Assembly: GCF_036346615.1 (NCBI RefSeq) | Contig: NZ_CP107836.1 | Span: 6,324,001 to 6,388,000, forward strand | DNA from: Streptomyces sp. NBC_00523 | GTDB lineage: Bacteria > Actinomycetota > Actinomycetes > Streptomycetales > Streptomycetaceae | DNA: 64,000 nt | Direction: 5' to 3' | Shown here: positions 32,221-39,376 of the stretch, in pieces | Layout of the letters: every line of letters starts with the position of its first letter | Numbering within the stretch: position 1 is the stretch's first letter | Made by a program: the position numbers and the translations under genes | The notes under the pieces: model-generated | Seen by the model: the letters and a program-made list of their open reading frames with translations, nothing else | The model's database searches: none | What the model was told of the DNA's origin: nothing

Positions 32221-32794
32221 TCAGCAGCGTCAGGCCCACCGCCGCGACCACCCCCTGCCACGGCTCCGGGAACAGCGAACCGCCCAGGATCCCGATCAGC
32301 TGGTACGTCGCCGCCCACGCCAGACACGCGGGCGCGTCGCCCCGGGCGAACCGACGCAGCTCCATCCGGCCCAGCAGGCACGCCAGCATCACCGGGATCC
32401 GCCCGGCCGGCACCAGCCGGGACAGCACCAGGACCGTCACCCCGTGCTCGTCCAGCTTCCGCTGCGCCTGCTCAAGGCGCTCCGGCGCCGCCCGGTCCCG
32501 GATCGTCCGCAGCCACCGCGACCCGTTCTTCGACCGCACCCCGCGCTGCCCCAGCCAGTACAGGGATATGTCCCCCAGGAACGCCGCCGACGACGCCACC
32601 GCGAACACCACCAGGAGCGCGAACGGCGCCGACTGGTGGAACGCCACCACGGCCGCCGAACTCACCAGCGCGCCCGTCGGCACCACCGGCACCAGCGCAC
32701 CCAGCGCCACCAGCAGGAACAACGAGGGATAGCCGACCGCCTGCTGCGTCGACTCGGCGGGCAGCTGCGCCGTCTGGCGCAGGAACTCGATCAC
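32168..32794 (-). CDS. DedA (VTT/SNARE-associated) family membrane protein
   Basis: A 208-residue membrane protein with hydrophobic helices and the DedA signatures LVPVVPTGALVSSAA, FLGDISLYWLGQRG, and SRLVPAGRIPVMLACLLGRM. DedA proteins flip undecaprenyl phosphate or phospholipids and help keep membrane potential. The GTG start overlaps the stop of the upstream MBL gene (GTGA), so they form a translationally coupled pair. The 3' end overlaps the convergent MBL gene by 53 bases. Confidence 0.88.
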   Translation of the reverse strand: MIEFLRQTAQLPAESTQQAVGYPSLFLLVALGALVPVVPTGALVSSAAVVAFHQSAPFALLVVFAVASSAAFLGDISLYWLGQRGVRSKNGSRWLRTIRDRAAPERLEQAQRKLDEHGVTVLVLSRLVPAGRIPVMLACLLGRMELRRFARGDAPACLAWAATYQLIGILGGSLFPEPWQGVVAAVGLTLLISGAPAVWRRTRAWWAR

Positions 32795-33573
32795 GCGCGG
32801 CCCTCCGGCCGGACCCGCTCGCCGTGCGCCAGCCGGTGCACCACGACCTCCGGAGCCACCATCGCCGCCTTCCGCACGAACTCCTCGCCCGGCGCGTGGA
32901 ACTCGTGCGGCCGGACCGCGTCCATCCCGATCGGCCAGTACGTGCCGTAGTGCACCGGCACCGCCGCGCGCGGCCGCAACCGGGTCAGCGCCTGGGCCGC
33001 CCGCCCCGCGTCCAGGTGCCCGTGGCCCAGATACGGCCCCCAGCCGCCGACCGGCAGCAGCGCCACGTCCACCGGGCCGACCACCCGCGCCATGTCGTCG
33101 AAGAGCCCGGTGTCCCCGGCGAAATACGTACGCGCCGCGCCCTCCACCACGTAACCCAGCGCGGGGGAGCGGTGCGGGCCCAGCGGCAGGCGCCGGCCGT
33201 CGTGCAGCGCCGGGACCGCCCGGACCCGCACCCCGCCCACACACACCTCGTCGCCCGCGACCACCTCGGTGATCCGCAGCCCGCGCGCCCGGCGCAGCAG
33301 CCGCAGCCCCGGCACCGACCGCACCGAACCGCGCGGCACCAGCACCCGGGCCCCCGGCGCGACGCGCGCCAGCGACGGCAGGTGCAGATGGTCGGAGTGC
33401 AGATGCGAGATGAGGACCACATCGGCCACGGCCGCGTCCGGGCCGGGCAGCTCGCCCCGGCGCCGCCGCAGATGCGCGAAGCGCCGTACGAAGAGCGGGT
33501 CGGTCAGGAAGCGGACCCCGGAGTCCTCGATCGTGCACGTGGCATGACCCCACCAGGTGATCTCCACCGGCAC
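32791..33573 (-). CDS. MBL-fold metallo-hydrolase (UlaG-like)
   Basis: A 260-residue hydrolase beginning VPVEITWWGHATCTIED, with SHLHSDHLHLPS as the first zinc motif, YFAGDTGLFDD as the metal Asp motif and VPVHYGTYWP as the last His. This is the L-ascorbate-6-phosphate-lactonase/UlaG-like shape, shared with phosphodiesterases. GTG 33573 has a GGAGGAGG site seven bases upstream; the frame from 33645 is an extension. It is coupled to DedA by the GTGA overlap. Only one lysine is present. Confidence 0.88.
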   Translation of the reverse strand: MPVEITWWGHATCTIEDSGVRFLTDPLFVRRFAHLRRRRGELPGPDAAVADVVLISHLHSDHLHLPSLARVAPGARVLVPRGSVRSVPGLRLLRRARGLRITEVVAGDEVCVGGVRVRAVPALHDGRRLPLGPHRSPALGYVVEGAARTYFAGDTGLFDDMARVVGPVDVALLPVGGWGPYLGHGHLDAGRAAQALTRLRPRAAVPVHYGTYWPIGMDAVRPHEFHAPGEEFVRKAAMVAPEVVVHRLAHGERVRPEGRA

Positions 33574-33758
33574 GCGCCGCCTCCTCCTGCTCACCGGGCC
33601 CTCGGCCCCCCTCACCCCTGCCCCGACGAGCCTACGGCCAGTCACGCCCGTGCGGTCCGCGCACCCCGGCGCACCCGTGGATCACCGGCCTGGGCCCGTG
33701 CCCCCGTGCGCCCCCTCGCCGCCCCGGAACGCTCCCTCGGCCCTCGCGTACGGGCGCA

Positions 33759-33764
33759 TAGGGT
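33759..33764 (+). promoter_or_regulatory. -10 box TAGGGT before the resolvase-like gene
   Basis: TAGGGT, a frequent Streptomyces -10 hexamer, lies 33 bases before ATG 33798, leaving a short leader with a GGGGAG ribosome site. No convincing -35. Confidence 0.4.
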
Positions 33765-33797
33765 CGGGGAACGACGAGCACGGGGAGAAGACGGGCC

Positions 33798-34202
33798 ATG
33801 GGGGACGTACGCGTGGCGGCCATCGCCAGCCTGACGCCGCTGGAGGAACTGGACAGCGATCCGTTCCTCGTGGACACCCGCGGCCAGCACGCCATGTGCG
33901 CCCGCTGGGCCGCCGACCAGGGCTATGTCGTCACCCGGCAGCTGCGCCTCTACGGGCTGCGCCCCGACCACCCCGCGCTCTGGGACGGCATCGACAGCGG
34001 CGAGGTCGAACTGTTCGTCGCCCCCTGCGACCGGGTCCTCGCCCGCGCCCTGGCCTCGGTGCCGGAGTTCACCGCGGAGTGCGAGCGGCGCGGCGTACGC
34101 CTGGAGATCGCCGGGCTCACCGAGCCGTCCTACACCTCCGACGGCAAGGCCGGAGTGCACCGCCGCCTCTCCATGCCGACCGCCGGATACGACGGCTGCT
34201 GA
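33798..34202 (+). CDS. Small protein resembling a serine-recombinase catalytic domain
   Basis: A 134-residue protein. The pattern Q-H-A-M-C-A-R-W-A-A-D-Q-G-Y-V-V, then GLRPDHPALWDGIDSGEVELFVAPCDRVLARAL and ERRGVRLEIA, follows the serine resolvase domain order (Q-x-x-x-C-x-x-x-A-x-x-x-G-Y, R-P-x-L-x-x-L, D-R-L-x-R, G-V). The start AAIASLTPLEE lacks the usual Y-x-R-V-S, so the catalytic Arg is missing and recombination is unlikely. There is no DNA-binding domain. I infer a repurposed domain of unknown role. It is a single gene. Confidence 0.6.
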   Translation: MGDVRVAAIASLTPLEELDSDPFLVDTRGQHAMCARWAADQGYVVTRQLRLYGLRPDHPALWDGIDSGEVELFVAPCDRVLARALASVPEFTAECERRGVRLEIAGLTEPSYTSDGKAGVHRRLSMPTAGYDGC

Positions 34203-34286
34203 CCGGGCGCGGGGCCGCCGGGACCACTGTGAAAGGCTGGGAAAAGGGCCCGGAACGGCAGGGCCCGGACATGAGGTGACGAGGGC

Positions 34287-36377
34287 GTGGGCGACAGACG
34301 ATGGCGGCGCGCCGGCGCCGCGCTGATGCGCGTGATCGCGGTCTGGGCCGTCTCGACGCTCACCATGCTCGCGCTCGCGGGCATCCTCCCCGACTTCCGG
34401 CTCCAGTCCGCCGACGGCGACAGCATCACCAAGACCGCCTTCACCGCCGCCTGGGGCGCGGGCGCCTTCGGACTGCTCTCCGCACTGGTCTGGCCCGTCC
34501 TGGTACGCGCCCTGCTCATCGTCCCGGCCCTGGTCCTCGGCGCGCTCGTCTTCTTCCTCAACGGCTCGCTGCTGCTGATCGCGCTCCGGCTCATCCCGGA
34601 CGGCCGGGGAGCCGCCGCCCCGGAGACCGCCGTCGCCGTCGCGGCCGTGATGTCCGCCGTCGCCTCCGCGACCTCCACCGCCCTCGCCGTGCGCGACGAC
34701 AACGCCTACCGCCGCCGCCTCTCCCGCCTGGCCGACCGCCGCCGCCGGCGCACCGGCACGGGCGACGCGCGCGGCGGCCCGCCGGGCACCGTCTTCATCC
34801 AGCTCGACGGGGTCGGCCATGACGCTCTCGTCGCGGCGGCCGCCGGGGGAGTCATGCCGACCGTCGCCCACTGGCTGGCCGGACCGGAAGGACACCGGCT
34901 CATACCCTGGCGCACCGACTGGTCCAGCCAGACCGGCGCCAGCCAGCTCGGCATCCTGCACGGAACCAACCACGATGTCCCCGCCTTCCGCTGGTACGAG
35001 AAGGAGACCGGCCTCGTCATGGTCTCCAGCAAGCCCGCGAGCGCCCTGGAACTCCAGCGCCGCGCCATCACCCGCACCCGGGACGGCGGACTGCTCACCC
35101 TCGACGGCGCCAGCCGGGGCAACCTCTTCAGCGGCGGCGCCGCCCAGCTCGCGCTCGTCCTCTCGATGGCCGCCCGGCTCGGCAAGGGCCGCCGCTCCCG
35201 GGCCGGGTACTTCGCCTACTTCTCCGACCCGGCCAACGCCGTCCGCACCGCCGGCTCCTTCGCCGCCGAGGTCTGCCGGGAGATCGCCCAGTCGACCCGC
35301 TCCCGCCTCCGCAAGGAGAAGCCCCGCATCAAGCGCGGCGGCCTGTACCCCTTCATCCGCGCCTTCGCGACCGTGGTCGAACGCGATGTGGTGGTCGCCG
35401 CCGTCATCGGCGACATGTTCGCCGGCCGGACCGCCGTCTACGCCGACCTCGTCGCGTACGACGAGGTGGCGCACCACTCCGGACCGCGCAGCCGCGACGC
35501 GGAGAAGGTGCTCGCCCGCCTGGACCGGGCGCTCGCCCTGATCACCAAGGTCGCCGAGCAGGCGCCCCGCACCTACCGGATCGTGCTTCTGTCCGACCAC
35601 GGCCAGAGCCCCGGGGACACCTTCGCCGGGGTGTACGGGCTGACCCTCAAGGACCTCGTCCGGGCGGGCAGCGGACTGCCCGTGCCCCGGCGCGCCCAGC
35701 GCACCCGCAGCGCCTCCGAGGCCCGCGACGCGGTCCGGATCGCGCTGCACCGGCCGGTCGCCGGGGGGCAGGAGGAGCACGTCGCGAAGCCCTCCGACCC
35801 GATAGTCCTCGCCTCCGGCAACCTAGGCCTGATCTCCTTCCCGGACATCGGAGGCCGCGCCTCCCAGGAACAGCTGGAGCGCCGACACCCCGCGCTGCTC
35901 TCCACGCTCGCCAACCACCCGGGCATCGGTTTCCTGCTCGTCCGCAGCGAACGCCACGGCTCGGTGGTGCTGGCCCGCGACGGCGTACGGGTGCCCCTGG
36001 CGGAGCTGGCCGACGGAGAGGGGCCGCTGGCCGTGTACGGTCCCGGCGCCGCGGACGCGATCCGGCGGACGGACACCTTCCCGCACGTCGCCGACGTGAT
36101 GGTCAACTCCATGTACGACCCCGCCACCGGCACCGTGCACGCCTTCGAGGAGCAGATCGGCTCGCACGGCGGCCTGGGCGGCGACCAGTCCCGGCCGTTC
36201 CTGCTCTGGCCGCGCACCCTGACCGACCCGCTGGACGCCGTCACCGGCGAGGACGGGAAGCGCCCCGACGAACTCGTCGGCGCCGAGGCCGTGCACCGGG
36301 TCCTCCGGCGCTGGCTCCAGGAGGCGTCCGGGCCCCAGGTGCCGGTGACCTCCGACGAGGAGCCCGGCCGCGCCTGA
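34287..36377 (+). CDS. Membrane protein with holin-like helices and alkaline-phosphatase-superfamily domain
   Basis: A 696-residue protein. The first about 135 residues form four hydrophobic helices like the phage-holin family IV region of actinobacterial membrane proteins (VIAVWAVSTLTMLALAG, ALLIVPALVLGALVFFLNG). The rest is a nucleotide pyrophosphatase/phosphodiesterase-like domain: VFIQLDGVGHDAL (first metal Asp), TGASQLGILHG (nucleophile position), YADLVAYDEVAHHSG and VLLSDHGQSPG carry the later metal ligands, with HGGLGGDQSRPFL near the end. It likely hydrolyses a phosphodiester at the membrane. GTG 34287 follows GACGAGG. The stop abuts the LacI stop. Confidence 0.85.
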   Translation: MGDRRWRRAGAALMRVIAVWAVSTLTMLALAGILPDFRLQSADGDSITKTAFTAAWGAGAFGLLSALVWPVLVRALLIVPALVLGALVFFLNGSLLLIALRLIPDGRGAAAPETAVAVAAVMSAVASATSTALAVRDDNAYRRRLSRLADRRRRRTGTGDARGGPPGTVFIQLDGVGHDALVAAAAGGVMPTVAHWLAGPEGHRLIPWRTDWSSQTGASQLGILHGTNHDVPAFRWYEKETGLVMVSSKPASALELQRRAITRTRDGGLLTLDGASRGNLFSGGAAQLALVLSMAARLGKGRRSRAGYFAYFSDPANAVRTAGSFAAEVCREIAQSTRSRLRKEKPRIKRGGLYPFIRAFATVVERDVVVAAVIGDMFAGRTAVYADLVAYDEVAHHSGPRSRDAEKVLARLDRALALITKVAEQAPRTYRIVLLSDHGQSPGDTFAGVYGLTLKDLVRAGSGLPVPRRAQRTRSASEARDAVRIALHRPVAGGQEEHVAKPSDPIVLASGNLGLISFPDIGGRASQEQLERRHPALLSTLANHPGIGFLLVRSERHGSVVLARDGVRVPLAELADGEGPLAVYGPGAADAIRRTDTFPHVADVMVNSMYDPATGTVHAFEEQIGSHGGLGGDQSRPFLLWPRTLTDPLDAVTGEDGKRPDELVGAEAVHRVLRRWLQEASGPQVPVTSDEEPGRA

Positions 36378-37430
36378 TCAGGCCGACTGCCGCCGTACGA
36401 GGGTCGGGTGGAAGATCACCGAAGGCGGCGGGTCCACCGGCTTGCCGATCTGCTTGAGCAACAGCCGGGCCATCTCCGCCGACATCTCCTCCACCGGCTG
36501 CCGGACCGTCGTCAGCGGCGGATCACAGGCCAGCGCCGCGCTGCTGTCGTCGAACCCGACGAGCGCGACGTCGTCCGGGACCTCCTTCCCGGCCCGCAGC
36601 AGCACCGGTACGGCCCCGAGCGCCATCAGGTCCGACGCGATGAACACCGCGTCCAGATCCGGCCGCTCCGCCAGCAGCCGCCGCATCGCCGCCGCGCCCC
36701 CGGCATGGGTGAAGTCGCCCTCGGCGGTCACCACGTCGGAGATGCCGTGCGCCGCGGCCGCGTCCAGGAACCCGGCGAGCCGCGCCTGACCGGCCGGCAT
36801 GTCCTGCGGGCCCGACACCGTGCCGATGCGGCGGCGGCCCAGCGCGGCGAGATGGTCGGCGGCCAGCCGCGCCCCGGCCCGCTGGTCCGCCTCGACATAG
36901 GTGAGCGGCGTCGGCCTGCGGGGCTGCCCGGCGAGCACGGCGGGCAGCCGGGTCCCGTGCAGCAGCCCGGGCAGCGGGTCGTCCGCGTGCGAGGAGATCA
37001 GCACCACTCCGTCGACGTGCCCGTGGCGCAGGTACGAAAGGAGCTGGTCGCGGGACTCCTGGTCGTCGGCCAGCATCAGGACCAGCTGGATGCCCGCGGG
37101 GCGCAGCACCTCCAGGAGCCCGGCCACCACCCGCCCGAAGTACGGATCGGAGAACATCCTGCCGACGAACGGCTCGGGCACGGTGCGCCGCTCCCGCTCC
37201 GAGACGACCAGCGCGATCGAGTCGGTGCGCCGGGTCACCAGCGACCGGGCCGCGCGGTTGGGCACGTAACCGGTGGCGTCCACCGCAGCCTCCACCGTCC
37301 GCCGCAGCGCCGGGTCCACCGTGGTCGCCCCGTTGATCACCCGGGACACCGTCGCCCGTGACACCCCGGCCACTCCGGCGACGTCCTCCAAGGTCACGGG
37401 ACGGGCGGGCGGCGACGCGTCGGCAGGCAT
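36378..37430 (-). CDS. LacI-family transcriptional regulator
   Basis: A 350-residue regulator. The N-terminal HTH (TLEDVAGVAGVSRATVSRV) and hinge (YVPNRAARSLVTRRT) precede a periplasmic-binding-like effector domain with VDGVVLISSHADD, AVFIASDLMALGAVPVL and VGFDDSSAALACDPPLTTVRQP. A sugar effector is likely. TATAAA at 37437-37442 places transcription at the ATG, so the mRNA may be leaderless. Two genes upstream on the same strand is DUF1996, whose promoter has LacI-type palindromes; I infer this protein as a candidate binder. Confidence 0.9.
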   Translation of the reverse strand: MPADASPPARPVTLEDVAGVAGVSRATVSRVINGATTVDPALRRTVEAAVDATGYVPNRAARSLVTRRTDSIALVVSERERRTVPEPFVGRMFSDPYFGRVVAGLLEVLRPAGIQLVLMLADDQESRDQLLSYLRHGHVDGVVLISSHADDPLPGLLHGTRLPAVLAGQPRRPTPLTYVEADQRAGARLAADHLAALGRRRIGTVSGPQDMPAGQARLAGFLDAAAAHGISDVVTAEGDFTHAGGAAAMRRLLAERPDLDAVFIASDLMALGAVPVLLRAGKEVPDDVALVGFDDSSAALACDPPLTTVRQPVEEMSAEMARLLLKQIGKPVDPPPSVIFHPTLVRRQSA

Positions 37431-37436
37431 GCAGTC

Positions 37437-37481
37437 TTTATACCGGGTGGTACGACCGGTGGGGCAACGGCCATGGTTGCC
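37437..37481 (-). promoter_or_regulatory. Promoter and palindromes of the LacI gene
   Basis: On the minus strand TTGCCC, 19 bases and TATAAA (37437-37442) precede ATG 37430 by six bases, suggesting a leaderless transcript. Two inverted repeats overlap it: ACCGG-N9-CCGGT (37442-37460) and GGCAAC-N7-GTTGCC (37463-37481). Either may be an autoregulatory operator. Confidence 0.4.
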
Positions 37482-37504
37482 TTGGTGTTACGTTGACCCG
37501 CCCG

Positions 37505-38071
37505 TCAGCCGGGAGCGCCGGACGGGGCGGGCAGCCGGGCGATCTCGGCCCGGCGGGCGGAGACCAGGGCGGCCGCGAGCCGCTTGGCGTCCGGCCGGGT
37601 GCTGGCCCCGGTCTCGGAGCGCGACACCTGGGCGGTCTGGCGCAGATGGCCGCCGATCCGGTCCACCAGGAACCGGTCGAAGGCCGCGCCCTTCAGCGTG
37701 CGGGCCCGTGCCAGGTCGTCGGCCGTCACCATGCCGGGCATGTGGTGACCCTCGTGCACATTGGTGTCCGGCAGCCCCATCCGGGCCAGCAACGGGCGCA
37801 GCCGGGCCAGTTCACCGTTCTGCGAGGTCCGCAGCCCGGCCGCCCAGCGCCGTACGGCGGTGTCGCCGGAGCGGTCGGCGGCGAGCGACAGGAGCGCCAC
37901 GGCCGACTCGTTCATCGGGGTCATGAGCTGCGCCCAGGCGGCGTCGGTCGGATCGGCGGGGGCGCCGGTGGCGGGCGGCGGAGCGCTCTCCGGCCCGGCC
38001 GCCGGGGAGCCGCAGCCGGCCAGGAGGAGGAGCAGCAGGGTGAGCGCCGCCGCGCTGCGGGCCGCTTTCAT
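37505..38071 (-). CDS. DUF305 lipoprotein
   Basis: A 188-residue exported lipoprotein: a basic start, a leucine-rich core and the lipobox LLAGC place Cys about residue 20. After a Pro/Ala linker comes the DUF305 domain with HEGHHMPGMVTADDLARARTL and FDRFLVDRIGGHLRQTAQV. DUF305 proteins are helical, His/Met-rich and often linked to metal handling. It lies 70 bases downstream of DUF1996 on the same strand and is probably co-transcribed with it. Confidence 0.85.
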   Translation of the reverse strand: MKAARSAAALTLLLLLLAGCGSPAAGPESAPPPATGAPADPTDAAWAQLMTPMNESAVALLSLAADRSGDTAVRRWAAGLRTSQNGELARLRPLLARMGLPDTNVHEGHHMPGMVTADDLARARTLKGAAFDRFLVDRIGGHLRQTAQVSRSETGASTRPDAKRLAAALVSARRAEIARLPAPSGAPG

Positions 38072-38141
38072 CAGGGCTCCCTCGGGGAGGGCCCGTCCGG
38101 GCGCGGGGCCCCGGACGGGCGGGTGGGGACGGGGGTGTGCG

Positions 38142-39077
38142 TCAGGGGGTGCCGTCGGCCCCGCACTTGATGATGGCGTTGATGCAGTCGCGTACGCGCT
38201 GCGCCAGTTCGGCCTCGGGCCACACGTTGAAGAAGTCGCCGTGCATCGTGTAGCCGGGACCGGACGCCAGCCGGAACCTGGACGGGTCACCGTTGACCGG
38301 GTACCGCAGCACCTGGCGGAGCTTGGGCACCGGCACCGGGTGGGTGGCCGGGCACTCGCCGTTGACCGGGTACGACATGTGGCTCTTGTGGTCGGGCGAG
38401 TCGAGGTCCTTGCCGTTCCAGCACTGCGGGAAGTCGAGGTACGACTCCAGCATCCCGTCGGACGGGCAGTTGACGAAGTCGTGCGACGGGTTGACCTCGC
38501 CGTGGTGCAGGCATGACCAGCGCGAGATCGTGTTGTCGTCCGGCCCGGTCGCCTTGGCGTTGCCCGCGACGATCCTCAGACCCCGGGGGAAGGGCTGGAT
38601 CTGCCGGATGACGTCGTCCCGGACGCCCTCGCCCAGGTAGTAGAACGTGGTGCCGGTGGGCTCCACCTCCTTGTCCCCGTCGTACAGGGTGGGCACCCAG
38701 TACGACGACAGGTCGATGTCGGGTGAGCAGGTGCTCCGGGCCTTCTCCAGCGAGGCCAGGTCGGAGTGGCCGTTCGTGGAGTCGTTGCCGAAGAAGCTGT
38801 GCATGTGCGAGGCGCCGGGCAGGCCCGGGAAGACGATCGGGTCGTCGGGCGCCCGGTGGGTGTACGGGCACTCGGCGAGGAACTCGGCCACCCGGACCAC
38901 GTCGGCGGCCGCCTTGGGGGCGGGGGCCGGCGCGCCGGCGGACGCGCTGCCGGTGGAGGCCTGAAGGAGGGTCAGGGCGAGCGCGGCGGCGGCGAGCGCC
39001 GCCGTGCGGTACCGCCGGGGCGATGGGGTTCTGCGGTGGCTGTCCTCGCCGCTGCGTCGTTGACGGAAGAAGAGCAC
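38142..39077 (-). CDS. DUF1996 secreted protein
   Basis: A 311-residue exported protein. The signal region (RYRTAALAAAALALTLLQAS then GSASAG) is followed by the DUF1996 domain: HMHSFFGNDSTN, YWVPTLYDG, WSCLHHGEVNP, FPQCWNGKDLDSPDHKSHM and CPATHPVPVPKLRQVLRYP, rich in His, Cys and aromatic residues. The domain also occurs in fungi; function unknown, possibly binding or cutting a polymer. The start is GTG 39077 after AGGAG. Upstream are a 25-bp palindrome and three GAGAGCGCTCTC sites, so sugar-dependent LacI control is likely. Confidence 0.88.
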   Translation of the reverse strand: MLFFRQRRSGEDSHRRTPSPRRYRTAALAAAALALTLLQASTGSASAGAPAPAPKAAADVVRVAEFLAECPYTHRAPDDPIVFPGLPGASHMHSFFGNDSTNGHSDLASLEKARSTCSPDIDLSSYWVPTLYDGDKEVEPTGTTFYYLGEGVRDDVIRQIQPFPRGLRIVAGNAKATGPDDNTISRWSCLHHGEVNPSHDFVNCPSDGMLESYLDFPQCWNGKDLDSPDHKSHMSYPVNGECPATHPVPVPKLRQVLRYPVNGDPSRFRLASGPGYTMHGDFFNVWPEAELAQRVRDCINAIIKCGADGTP

Positions 39078-39114
39078 GGCACTCCTGTTCGGGGGAAGTG
39101 GTGGGGGGATGTGC

Positions 39115-39139
39115 CCTGATCATGAGCGGCATGATCAGG
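39115..39139. promoter_or_regulatory. 25-bp perfect inverted repeat upstream of DUF1996
   Basis: CCTGATCATG and CATGATCAGG are exact complements separated by AGCGG. It is two bases from the first LacI-type site and 38 bases from the DUF1996 start. It is a separate operator type, or a hairpin in the leader. Confidence 0.5.
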
Positions 39140-39141
39140 CG

Positions 39142-39155
39142 AGAGAGCGCTCTCT
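39142..39155. promoter_or_regulatory. LacI-type operator, copy 1
   Basis: AGAGAGCGCTCTCT is a perfect 14-bp palindrome with the central GCGC typical of LacI/CebR-type operators. It lies 65 bases upstream of the DUF1996 GTG. Confidence 0.6.
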
Positions 39156-39251
39156 GCCAGGGAACGTAAGAGCGTGTTGGGGGCATGTCAATACAGCTGG
39201 CGAACCTTCGATTCCGTGTATCGCGGGGGCGGTTCGAGTCGCGAAAGTCGG

Positions 39252-39263
39252 GAGAGCGCTCTC
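39252..39263. promoter_or_regulatory. LacI-type operator, copy 2
   Basis: GAGAGCGCTCTC, a perfect 12-bp palindrome identical to the core of copies 1 and 3, lies just upstream of TTGACC (39275-39280). Confidence 0.6.
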
Positions 39264-39302
39264 TCTCGCATTTGTTGACCAAAACCCTTGGCGCCGAGCC
39301 AG

Positions 39303-39316
39303 GGAGAGCGCTCTCC
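39303..39316. promoter_or_regulatory. LacI-type operator, copy 3
   Basis: GGAGAGCGCTCTCC is a perfect 14-bp palindrome centred 52 bases (about five helical turns) from copy 2 and 61 bases before the ligase start. Confidence 0.6.
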
Positions 39317-39376
39317 TGGCCTCTCCCGACCTCTTCGGCAGGGGCGTTGTCAGTGGTGGGCGGCAGGATGGAGGAC

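Larger units (their letters stand above)
39078..39376. other. 299-bp regulatory gap between DUF1996 and DNA ligase genes
   Basis: No gene is visible. It holds four palindromes (39115-39139, 39142-39155, 39252-39263, 39303-39316) and a TTGACC hexamer at 39275-39280 between the last two. No matching -10 was found for TTGACC on the plus strand. The region must contain the divergent DUF1996 and ligase promoters. Confidence 0.6.

Noticed and set aside
34240..34276. Direct repeat GGGCCCGGA (two copies)
   Set aside because: Nine-base GC-rich repeats are expected by chance here and nothing else marks the site.
39228..39246. GGTTCGAGTC resembling a tRNA T-loop
   Set aside because: No matching acceptor stem, anticodon arm or D-arm around it; it lies in the operator-rich gap.
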